Part shown: positions 27,277-35,681 of the stretch, one piece after another
Layout of the letters: each line of letters begins with the position of its first letter
Numbering within the stretch: the stretch's first letter is position 1
Assembly: GCA_031422675.1 (NCBI GenBank)
Contig: JANPMG010000008.1
Coordinates: 33,196 to 97,195, forward strand
Direction of reading: 5' to 3'
Length of the DNA: 64,000 nt
Origin: JAENVU01 sp031422675
GTDB lineage: Bacteria; Actinomycetota; Acidimicrobiia; IMCC26256; JAENVU01
Translations under genes and position numbers: made by a program
The notes under the pieces: model-generated
What the model was told of the DNA's origin: nothing
The model's database searches: none
Seen by the model: the letters and a program-made list of their open reading frames with translations, nothing else

Positions 27277-28320
27277 ATGACTGATTCACTGGGCTTTCTC
27301 GACGCGGTCGCCGGGCTGCCGGAACAGTTGCGGGCCGCGCACGACGCGTGCGCCGTGGCGCTCACGGCCGATCGGCTTCCGCCCGCCGACGCCATCCGCA
27401 ACATCGTCGTGATGGGGATGGGCGGTTCGGGCATCTCCGGTGACGTGCTCGCATCGGTGACGAACGGGACGCTGCCGGTACCGGTCACCGTCCTCAAGCA
27501 GTACCGGACGCCAGCCTTCGTCGGCCCGCACACCCTCGCGTTCGCAGTGTCCTACTCGGGCGGGACCGAGGAGACGTTGTCGATGACGGCCGGCGCGCTC
27601 GACGCCGGCGCGCAAGTGATCGCGGTGTCGAGCGGTGGCGAGCTGGCAGACCTCGTGGTCGGCCGCGGGGGCCTGCACGTCCCGTGCCCGCCCGGGTACA
27701 TGCCGCGGGCGGCGCTCGGCGCGCTCGTCGCGCCGCTCTTCGTCTCGTTGTTCCGTATGGGGCTGCTGCCGGACGCGCACGCGTGGTTGGTGGGCGCGCA
27801 GGACCAGCTCGCCCGCCGCCGCGACGGGTGTGCGGTCGGCGTGCTCGGTGACCTGAACCCGGCGCGCCGGATCGCCCGCCAGATCGGGCGCACGATCCCG
27901 CTCGTCTATGGCGGCGGCGCGCTCGGCGCGGTGGCGGCGATGCGCTGGAAGGCGGACATCAATGAGAACGCCAAGGCGCCAGCGTTCTGGAACACCCATC
28001 CCGAACTCGACCACAACGAGATCTGCGGATTCGGCCAACACGGTGATGTGACCCGCCAGATCGTGACGCTCGTCGAACTCCGTCACGGGTTCGAGCACGA
28101 ACGGCTCGAACCGCGCTTCGCCGGGACGCGTGAGCAGATCGAGGAGTGCGTCGCCCAGGTGCTCGAGGTACGCGCCGAGGGCGACGGTCGACTCGCACAA
28201 CTCCTGGATCTCATGTATCTCGGCGATTGGGTGAGCTGTTACCTGGCGCTGGAGAACGACGTGGACCCGGGCCCGATCCCGGCCATCACCGCACTGAAGG
28301 ACCGGCTCGCCCGCACGTGA
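27277..28320 (+). CDS. SIS-domain phosphoglucose/phosphomannose isomerase
   Basis: The 347-residue protein contains two sugar-isomerase domains. It has the MGMGGSGISGDV substrate loop, SYSGGTEETL, and the C-terminal block NTHPELDHNEICGF carrying the likely catalytic Glu and His. This matches bifunctional phosphoglucose/phosphomannose isomerases of the Rv3256c type, converting fructose-6-phosphate to mannose-6-phosphate or glucose-6-phosphate. With manB and the nucleotidylyltransferase it completes a route to GDP-mannose. ATG 27277 begins the conserved region; an earlier in-frame start at 27205 lies in repeat-like DNA. Confidence 0.88.
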   Translation: MTDSLGFLDAVAGLPEQLRAAHDACAVALTADRLPPADAIRNIVVMGMGGSGISGDVLASVTNGTLPVPVTVLKQYRTPAFVGPHTLAFAVSYSGGTEETLSMTAGALDAGAQVIAVSSGGELADLVVGRGGLHVPCPPGYMPRAALGALVAPLFVSLFRMGLLPDAHAWLVGAQDQLARRRDGCAVGVLGDLNPARRIARQIGRTIPLVYGGGALGAVAAMRWKADINENAKAPAFWNTHPELDHNEICGFGQHGDVTRQIVTLVELRHGFEHERLEPRFAGTREQIEECVAQVLEVRAEGDGRLAQLLDLMYLGDWVSCYLALENDVDPGPIPAITALKDRLART

Positions 28321-28455
28321 TCGGGGCGCCTCGGCCCGGCTCGCAGCTCAGCGCCCGCCGGTGGCACGAAGTGGGTTCGGCGCTGGCCGCAGCGGTGAAC
28401 TGCTGACGGCCGGCGTTTCCCGCATGGCGGGCCGTCGAGCTGCCAAGCTGGCCCG

Positions 28456-28902
28456 GTGATCGACCTGCCGTACGCCGGAGACCCGACCACCTTCACCACC
28501 GCAGGAGCCGCCCGCCGCGTCGACAAGCCGTGGGGGTGGGAGATCCACTGGACCCCGACCGACCGTCCGTACGTGGGGAAGCTCTTGCACGTCTGCGCGG
28601 GGAAGCGGCTGTCGTTGCAGCTGCACGACGAGAAGCTCGAGTCGTGGTTCCTGATGGCCGGCCGGGCGCAGGTGGTCTGGGACGACGGGACCGGCGAGAT
28701 GGTCGAGACGGAGTTGCAGCCCGGCCTCGGCTATTCGTGTGCGGTCGGCCAACGGCACCGGCTGGTGGGCATCACCGACTGCGACATTCTCGAAGTCTCC
28801 ACTCCCGAGTTGGGCACCACGTACCGCCTCGACGACGACTACGCGCGGCCCGACGAGACCGAGGACGTGCGCCTCGCTCCCGGCCGGGGCTGGGCCGGAT
28901 AG
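28456..28902 (+). CDS. Cupin, mannose-6-phosphate isomerase-like
   Basis: The 148-residue single-cupin protein has DKPWGWEIHW, the metal-site strand LQLHDEKLESWFLM with two His/Glu ligands, and VGQRHRLVG closing the barrel. The pattern resembles type II mannose-6-phosphate isomerases and the C-terminal domain of bifunctional GMP/PMI enzymes. It may be a second phosphomannose isomerase, a mutarotase-like helper or a sensor. Its position after the SIS isomerase matches manA in the mycobacterial order. Start is GTG 28456; 135 bases without a gene precede it. Confidence 0.75.
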   Translation: MIDLPYAGDPTTFTTAGAARRVDKPWGWEIHWTPTDRPYVGKLLHVCAGKRLSLQLHDEKLESWFLMAGRAQVVWDDGTGEMVETELQPGLGYSCAVGQRHRLVGITDCDILEVSTPELGTTYRLDDDYARPDETEDVRLAPGRGWAG

Positions 28903-29108
28903 ACGACCGGGCCTGGGGTCACACGCTCGGCCTGCCCCGAGCGCGGTCGAGGCGGCCGCAGTCCGGTGAGCTAACCTTTTCGTCTGGTCGGGCCCCCGTT
29001 GGGGCTGTCATCCGGTGATCCGGGCCGACTCTGGCTAACGGTCTCGTACGCATCGGATCTGACTCGTCGGATTCGACCCGGCGCGCCGTTCGAAGAGAAG
29101 GAACCCGA

Positions 29109-30557
29109 ATGACTGCCACCGAAGCACGTCCGTCCACGAGCGATTTCAAGGTCGCCGATCTGACCCTCGCCGAGTTCGGCCGCAAGGAGATCGAACTCGC
29201 CGAGCACGAGATGCCCGGCCTCATGTCGCTGCGGGAGCGCTACGGCGCCACCCAGCCGCTCGCCGGTGCCCGCATCACCGGGTCGCTGCACATGACGATC
29301 CAGACCGCGGTCCTGATCGAGACCCTCACCGCCCTCGGCGCCGACGTGCGCTGGGCGTCCTGCAACATCTTCTCCACCCAGGACCACGCCGCCGCCGCCA
29401 TCGCGGTCACCGGCGTGCCGGTGTTCGCCTGGAAGGGCGAGACGCTGGAGGAGTACTGGTGGTGCACCGAGCAGGCGCTCGCATGGCCCGACGCCGACGG
29501 CCCGAACATGATTCTCGACGACGGTGGTGACGCCACCCTCCTCGTGCACAAGGGCGTGGAGTTTGAGAAGGCCGGTGCGGTCCCGGACCCGTCGACCGCG
29601 GACTCCGAGGAGTTCGAGATCGTGCTCGCCACGCTGGGCCGTGCGCTCGTCGAGGACCCGCAGCGGTTCACCAAGATGGCGGCTGGGATCCAGGGCGTCA
29701 CCGAGGAGACCACCACCGGCGTGCACCGGCTATACCAGATGATGGAGGGCGGCAAGCTGCTGTTCCCCGCGATCAATGTGAACGACTCGGTCACGAAGAG
29801 CAAGTTCGACAACCTCTACGGCTGCCGCCACTCGCTCGTCGACGGCATCTGTCGCGCCACCGACGTCATGCTCGCGGGCAAGGTCGCAGTGGTGTGTGGG
29901 TACGGCGATGTCGGCAAGGGGAGTGCGCAGTCACTGCGCGGCCAGGGCGCGCGGGTCATCATCACCGAGATCGACCCGATCTGTGCGTTGCAGGCGGCGA
30001 TGGAGGGCTACCAAGTCACCACCCTCGAGGACGTCATCGGCGAGGCCGATCTCGTGATTACCACCACGGGCAACGCGATGATCGTGACCGCAGATCAGAT
30101 GGGGCGGCTGAAGCACAACGCGATCGTCGGCAACATCGGTCACTTCGACAACGAGATCGACATGGCCGGGCTCACCAAGACCCCGGGCATCGAGCGGATC
30201 AACATCAAGCCCCAGGTCGACGAGTGGAAGTTCCCGGCGGCCGACGGTCGACCCGCGCACTCGATCATCATCCTGGCCGAGGGACGCCTCCTGAACCTCG
30301 GATGCGCGACCGGTCACCCGAGCTTCGTGATGTCGAACAGCTTCACGAACCAGGTGATGGCGCAGATGGAGATCTTCGGTCACCCGAACTTCTACGAGCG
30401 CAAGGTGTACACGTTGCCGAAGCACCTCGACGAGGAAGTGGCGCGGCTCCACCTCGACAAGCTGGGCGTCAAGCTCACCCGGCTCACCGACGAGCAGGCC
30501 GATTACCTCGGCATCCCGGCCGACGGTCCGTACAAGCCGGAGCACTACCGCTACTGA
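29109..30557 (+). CDS. ahcY: Adenosylhomocysteinase
   Basis: The 482-residue enzyme hydrolyses S-adenosylhomocysteine to homocysteine and adenosine, relieving product inhibition of methyltransferases. It begins FKVADLTLAEFGRKEIELAE, has SLHMTIQTAVLIETL, the NAD motif GYGDVGKGSA, NIGHFDNEID and the C-terminal KPEHYRY with the tyrosine and lysine that reach into the neighbouring subunit. Length and a mid-protein insertion match actinobacterial enzymes. GAAGGAA precedes ATG 29109. The leader (28903-29108) contains hairpins at 28924-28943 and 28992-29005 but no recognised riboswitch. Confidence 0.97.
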   Translation: MTATEARPSTSDFKVADLTLAEFGRKEIELAEHEMPGLMSLRERYGATQPLAGARITGSLHMTIQTAVLIETLTALGADVRWASCNIFSTQDHAAAAIAVTGVPVFAWKGETLEEYWWCTEQALAWPDADGPNMILDDGGDATLLVHKGVEFEKAGAVPDPSTADSEEFEIVLATLGRALVEDPQRFTKMAAGIQGVTEETTTGVHRLYQMMEGGKLLFPAINVNDSVTKSKFDNLYGCRHSLVDGICRATDVMLAGKVAVVCGYGDVGKGSAQSLRGQGARVIITEIDPICALQAAMEGYQVTTLEDVIGEADLVITTTGNAMIVTADQMGRLKHNAIVGNIGHFDNEIDMAGLTKTPGIERINIKPQVDEWKFPAADGRPAHSIIILAEGRLLNLGCATGHPSFVMSNSFTNQVMAQMEIFGHPNFYERKVYTLPKHLDEEVARLHLDKLGVKLTRLTDEQADYLGIPADGPYKPEHYRY

Positions 30558-30586
30558 CCGACCTCCGTCGGAGTTTCAGTGTGAAG

Positions 30587-30616
30587 GTTGGCCCGACCGA
30601 TTCCGGTCGGGCCAAC
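30587..30616. terminator. Shared terminator between ahcY and the HAF/Calx-beta gene
   Basis: GTTGGCCCGACC (30587-30598) pairs with GGTCGGGCCAAC (30605-30616); one more G-C pair closes a four-base ATTC loop. It lies 30 bases beyond ahcY and 13 bases beyond the convergent minus-strand stop. There is no long U-tract on either side. Confidence 0.7.
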
Positions 30617-30628
30617 GCTTCGTGGTCG

Positions 30629-32554
30629 CTATCGGTCGTCGTCCTGGATGGTCAGGGTGCCGGTGCCGCGACCGATGGACAGACCGCCGGTCGGCGCCGA
30701 CAACGTGATCGTCGCCGTCTCGTCGTTCTCGACGATGACGTCCGGAAGCGCCTTGACGTCGATGATCTTGGACGTGCTGCCGACCAAGAACTTGATGGTC
30801 CGGGTGGAGGACGTTCGATAGTCGGTACCCGCCGTCGCCGTGCCGCCCGCGATCGTGACCTTGATGGTCATCGGGACCACGGCGGGCGCATCGAGCGCGA
30901 GCCGAATCCGCCCGGCGTTCCCGAGGCCGCTGTCGCCTTCCCAGACTCCCGCATCACCCACGGACACATGGGGTCCAACTGCGGCGGGTTCGTTGTCGAT
31001 GATCCGAGCGGCAACCGCCGAGGTCCCGAGCGTCACGCCACCGGTAGGACTGCTCAGCAGCACCTTGAACCGTTCGTCACCTTCGGCAGAAGTGTCGGGC
31101 GGAAGGTCGATGTGCACGTACCGCGTGGTGGTGCTCACACCGCCGGGCGGCACGCCGAAGGTCAAGGTCTTGAAGAGTTTGCTCGTGAAGTCGGCGGGCA
31201 TCGACGCATAGCCCGGTACTGCGGGCGGGTACGACTGCGTGGCGTACCCGGGCGGGATCGGAACCACGGAGTAGGTCACCGTCACCTTCGTCGGCGACGG
31301 GGACGACAGCGACACGGCGAAATCGATCGAGTGCGCACCCGAATCGCCCTCGGTGGCTGATGCCCCGGCGATCGAGACCGATCGCGCCGATCCCGTGGAC
31401 CAGAGCATCGCGTGCTGCTCGCCGAAGAAGAAGACGAGCCAACTCCCGGCCACCTGACCGACGTCGTTGATGTCGCCGACCTGGGTCAGGCCCGAGACGA
31501 GACCCTCGAGCAGGGCCGAACCGCCTTGGCGGTCGGTGACGAAGCCTCGCTGTCCGTTCGCGATATTCCCGATGATCTGCCCGGATGCGTTGATGCGACC
31601 CGGTTCGCCACCACCGATGCCGAGGCCGTCTTCATAGGGCAGCAGGGTCATCGGCTCGGTGGGGGTCCAGCGAAACGGGATCGGGAGTCCGTCCACCACC
31701 GTGTACCCGGCGACGGTGCCAGCGTCGTTGATGGCGGCTGCTCGCGCGTTCCCCCCGACGGTGCCGAGGTTGACCATGCCACCGGCGAGCGTCCAGCGGA
31801 ACGGGCGGTCGCTGGTGAAGCCGGGTGCCGTCGGGGAGTAACCGACGACGACCCCACTCGAGTTCATGCCGTAGGCGGTGGAGGTGTTGCTACCCAGCGT
31901 TCCGAGGTCCACCGTACCGTTCGTCGAGTCCCAGTAGAACCCGTGAGTGGCGGTGTTGCCCACGATGCTCGAGTTTCCGGCGACCTGACCGGCGTTGTTC
32001 AGCGCGGCCACGTCCGCCGACGTTCCGCCGAGGGTCGGGATGTCGGTCATCCCGTTGACGGAATCCCAAGTGAATGCGTGGGTTTCGCCGCCGGCCGTGG
32101 TGGACGTTCCGATCACCTGACCGGACGCGTTGATTGCCCGAGCGCTCGATGTCGTGCCACCGAGGGTGCCGAGGTCGGTCATCCCGTTGACGGAATCCCA
32201 GATGAACGCGTGCGACTGACCCGTGCCGGTCGTGGCCGCGCCCACCACTTGGTCCGAGTCGTTGATGTCGGACGCGGTGGAGCTGGCGCCGCCAAGGGTG
32301 CCGAGATCGATCATGCCGGTGGTCGAGGTCCACCGGAACGCGCGGTAGTCGCCGGTCCCGTTCTGTGCCTCACCGACCACGTGACCGGCGGCGTTGAGTG
32401 CGCCGGCACGCGAGGAGAGACCCCCGAGCGTGCCGAGGTCGATGGGCGTTCGGTCCAGCGACGCAGCCGCCGGGATTGCGGCCGGCGGGAGCGCCACGAG
32501 TGTGCCCGTGGCCAGGACTCCTGCCACCGTTGCCCATGATCGTTTCGTCCGCAT
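30629..32554 (-). CDS. Secreted HAF-repeat and Calx-beta protein
   Basis: The 641-residue protein has a signal peptide (about residues 1-31, with AAIPAAAS before the cut). Six HAF-type repeats of about 40 residues follow, each built around DLGTLGG and a later INDSGQVVG-like strand, up to about residue 300. After a linker come two Calx-beta-like domains (SATEGDSGAHSIDFAV and VWEGDSGLGNAGRIRLAL) ending in TLTIQDDD. HAF repeats are known from large extracellular proteins of unknown role; Calx-beta domains bind calcium. No membrane or sortase anchor is seen. Two repeats share 24 identical bases (32046 and 32176 regions). Convergent to ahcY. Confidence 0.8.
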   Translation of the reverse strand: MRTKRSWATVAGVLATGTLVALPPAAIPAAASLDRTPIDLGTLGGLSSRAGALNAAGHVVGEAQNGTGDYRAFRWTSTTGMIDLGTLGGASSTASDINDSDQVVGAATTGTGQSHAFIWDSVNGMTDLGTLGGTTSSARAINASGQVIGTSTTAGGETHAFTWDSVNGMTDIPTLGGTSADVAALNNAGQVAGNSSIVGNTATHGFYWDSTNGTVDLGTLGSNTSTAYGMNSSGVVVGYSPTAPGFTSDRPFRWTLAGGMVNLGTVGGNARAAAINDAGTVAGYTVVDGLPIPFRWTPTEPMTLLPYEDGLGIGGGEPGRINASGQIIGNIANGQRGFVTDRQGGSALLEGLVSGLTQVGDINDVGQVAGSWLVFFFGEQHAMLWSTGSARSVSIAGASATEGDSGAHSIDFAVSLSSPSPTKVTVTYSVVPIPPGYATQSYPPAVPGYASMPADFTSKLFKTLTFGVPPGGVSTTTRYVHIDLPPDTSAEGDERFKVLLSSPTGGVTLGTSAVAARIIDNEPAAVGPHVSVGDAGVWEGDSGLGNAGRIRLALDAPAVVPMTIKVTIAGGTATAGTDYRTSSTRTIKFLVGSTSKIIDVKALPDVIVENDETATITLSAPTGGLSIGRGTGTLTIQDDDR

Positions 32555-32597
32555 CGAGCGACCGTACCCCTGATCCGGGGCAATGGAAAGGGACCGG

Positions 32598-33353
32598 TCA
32601 GGCGGGGAGGTCTGTGCGCAACGTGCGCCGGATGGTGATGTATCCGTACCAGGCCGGTGCCGCGATGAGGACGATCTGGAGCGGGAGGTAGGTGGTCTTC
32701 CAGGTGATCGTGAGCACCAGCATCGCCGCCAGCCACAGCACCGTGACGGCGATGTTGATCACGCGCTTGTCCCGAACCTGTATGGGGTGGACGAACTTGA
32801 CGTTGCTCAACGTGAGAACGCAGAGCCCGATCGTCACGACGATGTTGACCCAGTGCGGGCTCCGCAGCAGGAAGAACGTGGGTGCGACCAAGTTCCAGAT
32901 GGCGGGAAATCCCTTGAACCAATGATCTTCGGTCATGAGGTCCACCCGCGCGAACCACAGCACGGCGGTGAAGAGGATCAACGCACCGAGCACGACCGTC
33001 CAGCCCGGCGGGAACGCGTTGAAGTACGCCATGAACGCGACGGGCAACATCACGCACGTCAGATAATCGACCACCAGGTCGAGGATGTTGCCGTCCATGC
33101 CCGGGAGCGCGTCGGACACCTTGGCGGCGCGTGCGATCGGGCCGTCGATGCCGTCGACGATCATGGCCACGATCAGGTAGATGATCGCTGTGCGCGGCCG
33201 GCCATTGACGACGGCCTCGAGTCCGGCGGCGCCTAGCAGTACTCCACTCGCGGTGAGTGCGTGGATTGCCCACGCGACCCGAACGTCTCTCCGGTCGCCG
33301 GGCGGTTCCGCCGTCGACGGGTCAGATGGCGTTGGCGGCTTCGGTGAAGACAT
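32598..33353 (-). CDS. pcs: Phosphatidylcholine synthase (CDP-alcohol phosphatidyltransferase family)
   Basis: The 251-residue protein has seven to eight membrane helices and the CDP-alcohol motif DG-x2-DG-x2-AR-x9-G-x3-D-x3-D in the segment from DGIDGPIAR to NILDLVVD. The stretches AWAIHALTASGVLLG, MDGNILDLVVDYLTCV and WFKGFPAIWN resemble bacterial Pcs, which condenses CDP-diacylglycerol with choline. Phosphatidylcholine is unusual in actinobacteria. A related head-group transferase cannot be excluded. The 43-base gap to the HAF gene suggests one minus-strand transcript. Confidence 0.82.
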   Translation of the reverse strand: MSSPKPPTPSDPSTAEPPGDRRDVRVAWAIHALTASGVLLGAAGLEAVVNGRPRTAIIYLIVAMIVDGIDGPIARAAKVSDALPGMDGNILDLVVDYLTCVMLPVAFMAYFNAFPPGWTVVLGALILFTAVLWFARVDLMTEDHWFKGFPAIWNLVAPTFFLLRSPHWVNIVVTIGLCVLTLSNVKFVHPIQVRDKRVINIAVTVLWLAAMLVLTITWKTTYLPLQIVLIAAPAWYGYITIRRTLRTDLPA

Positions 33354-33414
33354 GGGGATCCGAGGCTAGCGGGGAGACGGCCGGTTTCGGTGCCAGCGCG
33401 TAGCTTGCCCGACC

Positions 33415-34536
33415 ATGGTTCCCCGTTCTCGATCCGCTGAATCTCGGACGGCTCCGGATCCGATCCCGCCGACGGTCGCGTGGCGTGGCGGGACCCTCCG
33501 CCTGATCGATCAACGGGCGTTACCGGCCCGGTTGCGATACGTCAGGTGTTCGACGTCGGACGAGCTCATCACGGCGATCCGTGATCTCGTCGTCCGGGGC
33601 GCGCCGGCGCTGGGCGTGTGTGGCGCGTTCGGGGTGGCGCTCGCGGCCGGGACCGCGCGCGCGGAACCCGAGGTGGTTGCGGCCGCCGAGCGCGTGGCGG
33701 TGGCCCGTCCGACCGCGGTGAACCTCGCGTGGGGAGTGGGACTCGCGCTCGCGGCATATCGCGAGGACGGGGCGCGCGGCGCGCTCGCCTGTGCTCGCGC
33801 CCTCGCGGCGGCCGACGTTGCCGGCAACCGCCGCCTCGGTGCACTCGGCGCCGCGTTGTTGCCCGATGGAGCTCGGGTCCTGACTCATTGCAACGCCGGT
33901 TCGCTGGCGTGCGTCGGGTACGGCACCGCGCTCGGTGTCGTGCGCGCCCACCACGAGCACGGACGGGGAGTCTCGGTGTGGGTCGACGAGACGCGTCCGG
34001 TGGGGCAGGGTGCGCGGCTTACGGCGTGGGAGCTCGGTCGACTCGGGGTTCCGTACCGGGTGATCGTCGACGCCGCGGCAGGTTCGTTGTTCGCGTCGGG
34101 TGCGGTCGACGCGGTGGTCGTCGGTGCTGACCGCATCGCCGCGAACGGCGACGTCGTCAACAAGATCGGCACGTACGCGTTGGCGGTGCTGGCGCGTGCG
34201 CATCGGGTCCCGTTCTATGTGGCCGCGCCGGTGAGCACGATCGATCCCGTCACCCGGTCCGGCGCCGACGTCGAGATCGAACATCGTGCTGCTGTGGAGA
34301 TCACCCACACACGCGGCGTTCGGTTGGTCCCTCGGGGTGCCGAGGTGCTGAACCCCGCCTTCGACGTCACCCCTGCTCGCCTGGTGACGGCCCTCGTCAC
34401 CGATCTCGGCGTGGTCGAGAAACCCACGACGACCCGCCTCCGAACGTTGCTCGCCCGCTCGTCGGCCGGCCGGCCGCCCGACCCCGACCCGTCGCGGCGT
34501 TTGGTGCCTGAGACGTCGCCGCCGTGTCTGAGGTGA
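33415..34536 (+). CDS. mtnA: S-methyl-5-thioribose-1-phosphate isomerase
   Basis: The 373-residue protein has LVVRGAPALGVCGAFGVAL, the catalytic cysteine in LTHCNAGSLAC, VDETRPVGQGARLTAWEL and VGADRIAANGDVVNKIGTYALAV, the set that separates MtnA from eIF2B subunits. It acts in recycling methylthioadenosine to methionine. No other mtn gene is nearby. The last 30 residues are Pro/Arg-rich and unlike the family. The 3' end overlaps an open frame leading into the ComF-like gene. Confidence 0.93.
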   Translation: MVPRSRSAESRTAPDPIPPTVAWRGGTLRLIDQRALPARLRYVRCSTSDELITAIRDLVVRGAPALGVCGAFGVALAAGTARAEPEVVAAAERVAVARPTAVNLAWGVGLALAAYREDGARGALACARALAAADVAGNRRLGALGAALLPDGARVLTHCNAGSLACVGYGTALGVVRAHHEHGRGVSVWVDETRPVGQGARLTAWELGRLGVPYRVIVDAAAGSLFASGAVDAVVVGADRIAANGDVVNKIGTYALAVLARAHRVPFYVAAPVSTIDPVTRSGADVEIEHRAAVEITHTRGVRLVPRGAEVLNPAFDVTPARLVTALVTDLGVVEKPTTTRLRTLLARSSAGRPPDPDPSRRLVPETSPPCLR

Positions 34537-34604
34537 CAAGCGCGGCGGTCGGGGGTCTCGAACCGCGGCGCGCACGAGTTGCGGAGACGGGACGAGCCGA
34601 AGAG

Positions 34605-35405
34605 ATGGTCACACCGTGGTCGTACGGTGCGCGCATGGTGTCGACGGTGCTCGCCTTGGTCTTCCCCGCCCGCTGTCCGGGATGTGGAGTGCCGGCCGAA
34701 CCGATGTGTGAACGGTGCCGGCAGTCGGTGCGGGCGGCCCCACCGCTCGCGGTGCCGGCCGGGTTGGATGAGCTGTACGTGCCGTTCGCGTACGAGGGCG
34801 CCGTTCGTGAACTCGTGGCGCGCGCCAAATACCGGAACCGCCAGGCGGCCTTCGGGTGGTTGGCGCACGAGATGGTGGCGAAGCTCGGGGGAGTCGACCC
34901 CGCAGCGGGCCCCGTCGTCGGCCAGACCTGCGATGTGGTCACCTGGGCTCCCACGACGGGTCGCCGCGCGCGTGAGCGGGGATTCGATCAGGCCGAGGTC
35001 CTGGCCACGCTGATCGGGGCCCGACTCCACCTCCCGGTCCGGGCGCGGCTGCGACGCGCCGCGGGTGCCGCGCAGACCGGCACGAACCGCGCGGCGCGGG
35101 CGGAGGGCCCGCAGTTCGTCCCGGTCCGGAACCGTCGGGGCCTCCCGCCGCACCCGCCGCACTCGCCGCACCCGGCGCCCGAGCAACGACTCCCAGCGCC
35201 CGATCGGCGCCAACCGGAACACCGATCGGAACACCACCCGGAACGACACCCGGAACACCTCCCCGGGTGGTTCGGTCACGGCGGGTGCGTCCTGCTCGTG
35301 GACGACGTGGTGACCACGGGGGCCACGATGCGTCGCGCCGCCCGCGCGCTGCGAGCGGGTGGGGCCGATGGAGTCATCGGGCTGGCCGCGGCCCGGAAAC
35401 CTTGA
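34605..35405 (+). CDS. ComF-family phosphoribosyltransferase-like protein with a His/Pro-rich insertion
   Basis: The 266-residue protein has the N-terminal zinc finger CPGCGVP...CERC, YEGAVRELVARAKYRN, RRARERGFDQAEVLA and the PRPP-loop CVLLVDDVVTTGATM, as in ComF and Rv3242c. ComF helps DNA uptake in naturally competent bacteria, but most homologues have no tested function. About 45 residues of Pro, His, Arg and Glu (residues 175-220), encoded by 9-bp and 12-bp tandem repeats, replace the usual short NVRGAF segment before the PRPP loop. ATG 34605 is taken as start; ATG 34635 is equally possible. Confidence 0.82.
   Translation: MVTPWSYGARMVSTVLALVFPARCPGCGVPAEPMCERCRQSVRAAPPLAVPAGLDELYVPFAYEGAVRELVARAKYRNRQAAFGWLAHEMVAKLGGVDPAAGPVVGQTCDVVTWAPTTGRRARERGFDQAEVLATLIGARLHLPVRARLRRAAGAAQTGTNRAARAEGPQFVPVRNRRGLPPHPPHSPHPAPEQRLPAPDRRQPEHRSEHHPERHPEHLPGWFGHGGCVLLVDDVVTTGATMRRAARALRAGGADGVIGLAAARKP
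35146..35262 (+). repeat. Two in-frame tandem repeat blocks inside the ComF-like gene
   Basis: CGCCGCACC-type 9-bp units occur three times at 35146-35172, and CGGAACACC-type 12-bp units four times at 35215-35262 with period exactly 12. They encode the Pro-His and Pro-Glu-His stretches and account for the insertion. Confidence 0.85.
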
Positions 35406-35445
35406 CAGGGTCCGTAGGGTGGCACCACCAAGCTGGGAGGCGCGG

Positions 35446-35679
35446 ATGGTGCTGAGCCGTGGGTGCGATGCCACGCCAACGCGTGACGCCCGCACCCGCG
35501 TGGAGCAGCTCCGAGCCGCGATCGAGGCCGGCGCCTACGCCCCGGACCCGGATGCCGTGGCGGAGTCTGTGCTCGCCTGGACGGCGTCTCCCGCCCTGCT
35601 CGACGGCACGGTCAAGAAAATCTCCGACCCTGCCGATTCGAAGGTACAGACAGCGAAGGACCACCACTCACGGAGGTGA
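35446..35679 (+). CDS. FlgM-like small protein (possible anti-sigma factor)
   Basis: The 77-residue protein contains RVEQLRAAIEAGAYAPDPDAVAESVLAW, shortened here as a pattern: helix, Gly-x-Tyr, Asp-Pro, then Ala-Glu-Ser helix, which resembles the sigma-binding C-terminus of FlgM. A disordered Lys/Ser tail follows instead of ending there. GGGAGG lies eight bases before ATG 35446. Its TGA overlaps the ribosome site of hpf, so the two are co-translated. No flagellar gene is in the window, which makes control of some other sigma factor or of hpf-linked dormancy possible. Confidence 0.6.
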   Translation: MVLSRGCDATPTRDARTRVEQLRAAIEAGAYAPDPDAVAESVLAWTASPALLDGTVKKISDPADSKVQTAKDHHSRR

Positions 35680-35681
35680 AG

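Noticed and set aside
28903..29108. SAH or SAM riboswitch in the ahcY leader
   Set aside because: Hairpins exist at 28924-28943 and 28992-29005, but I could not match the conserved cores of any known SAH or SAM riboswitch. A covariance-model search would decide.
35402..35445. Promoter for the FlgM-like gene based on TTGACA at 35402
   Set aside because: No -10 hexamer lies at a workable distance, and the match falls on the last codons of the ComF-like gene.
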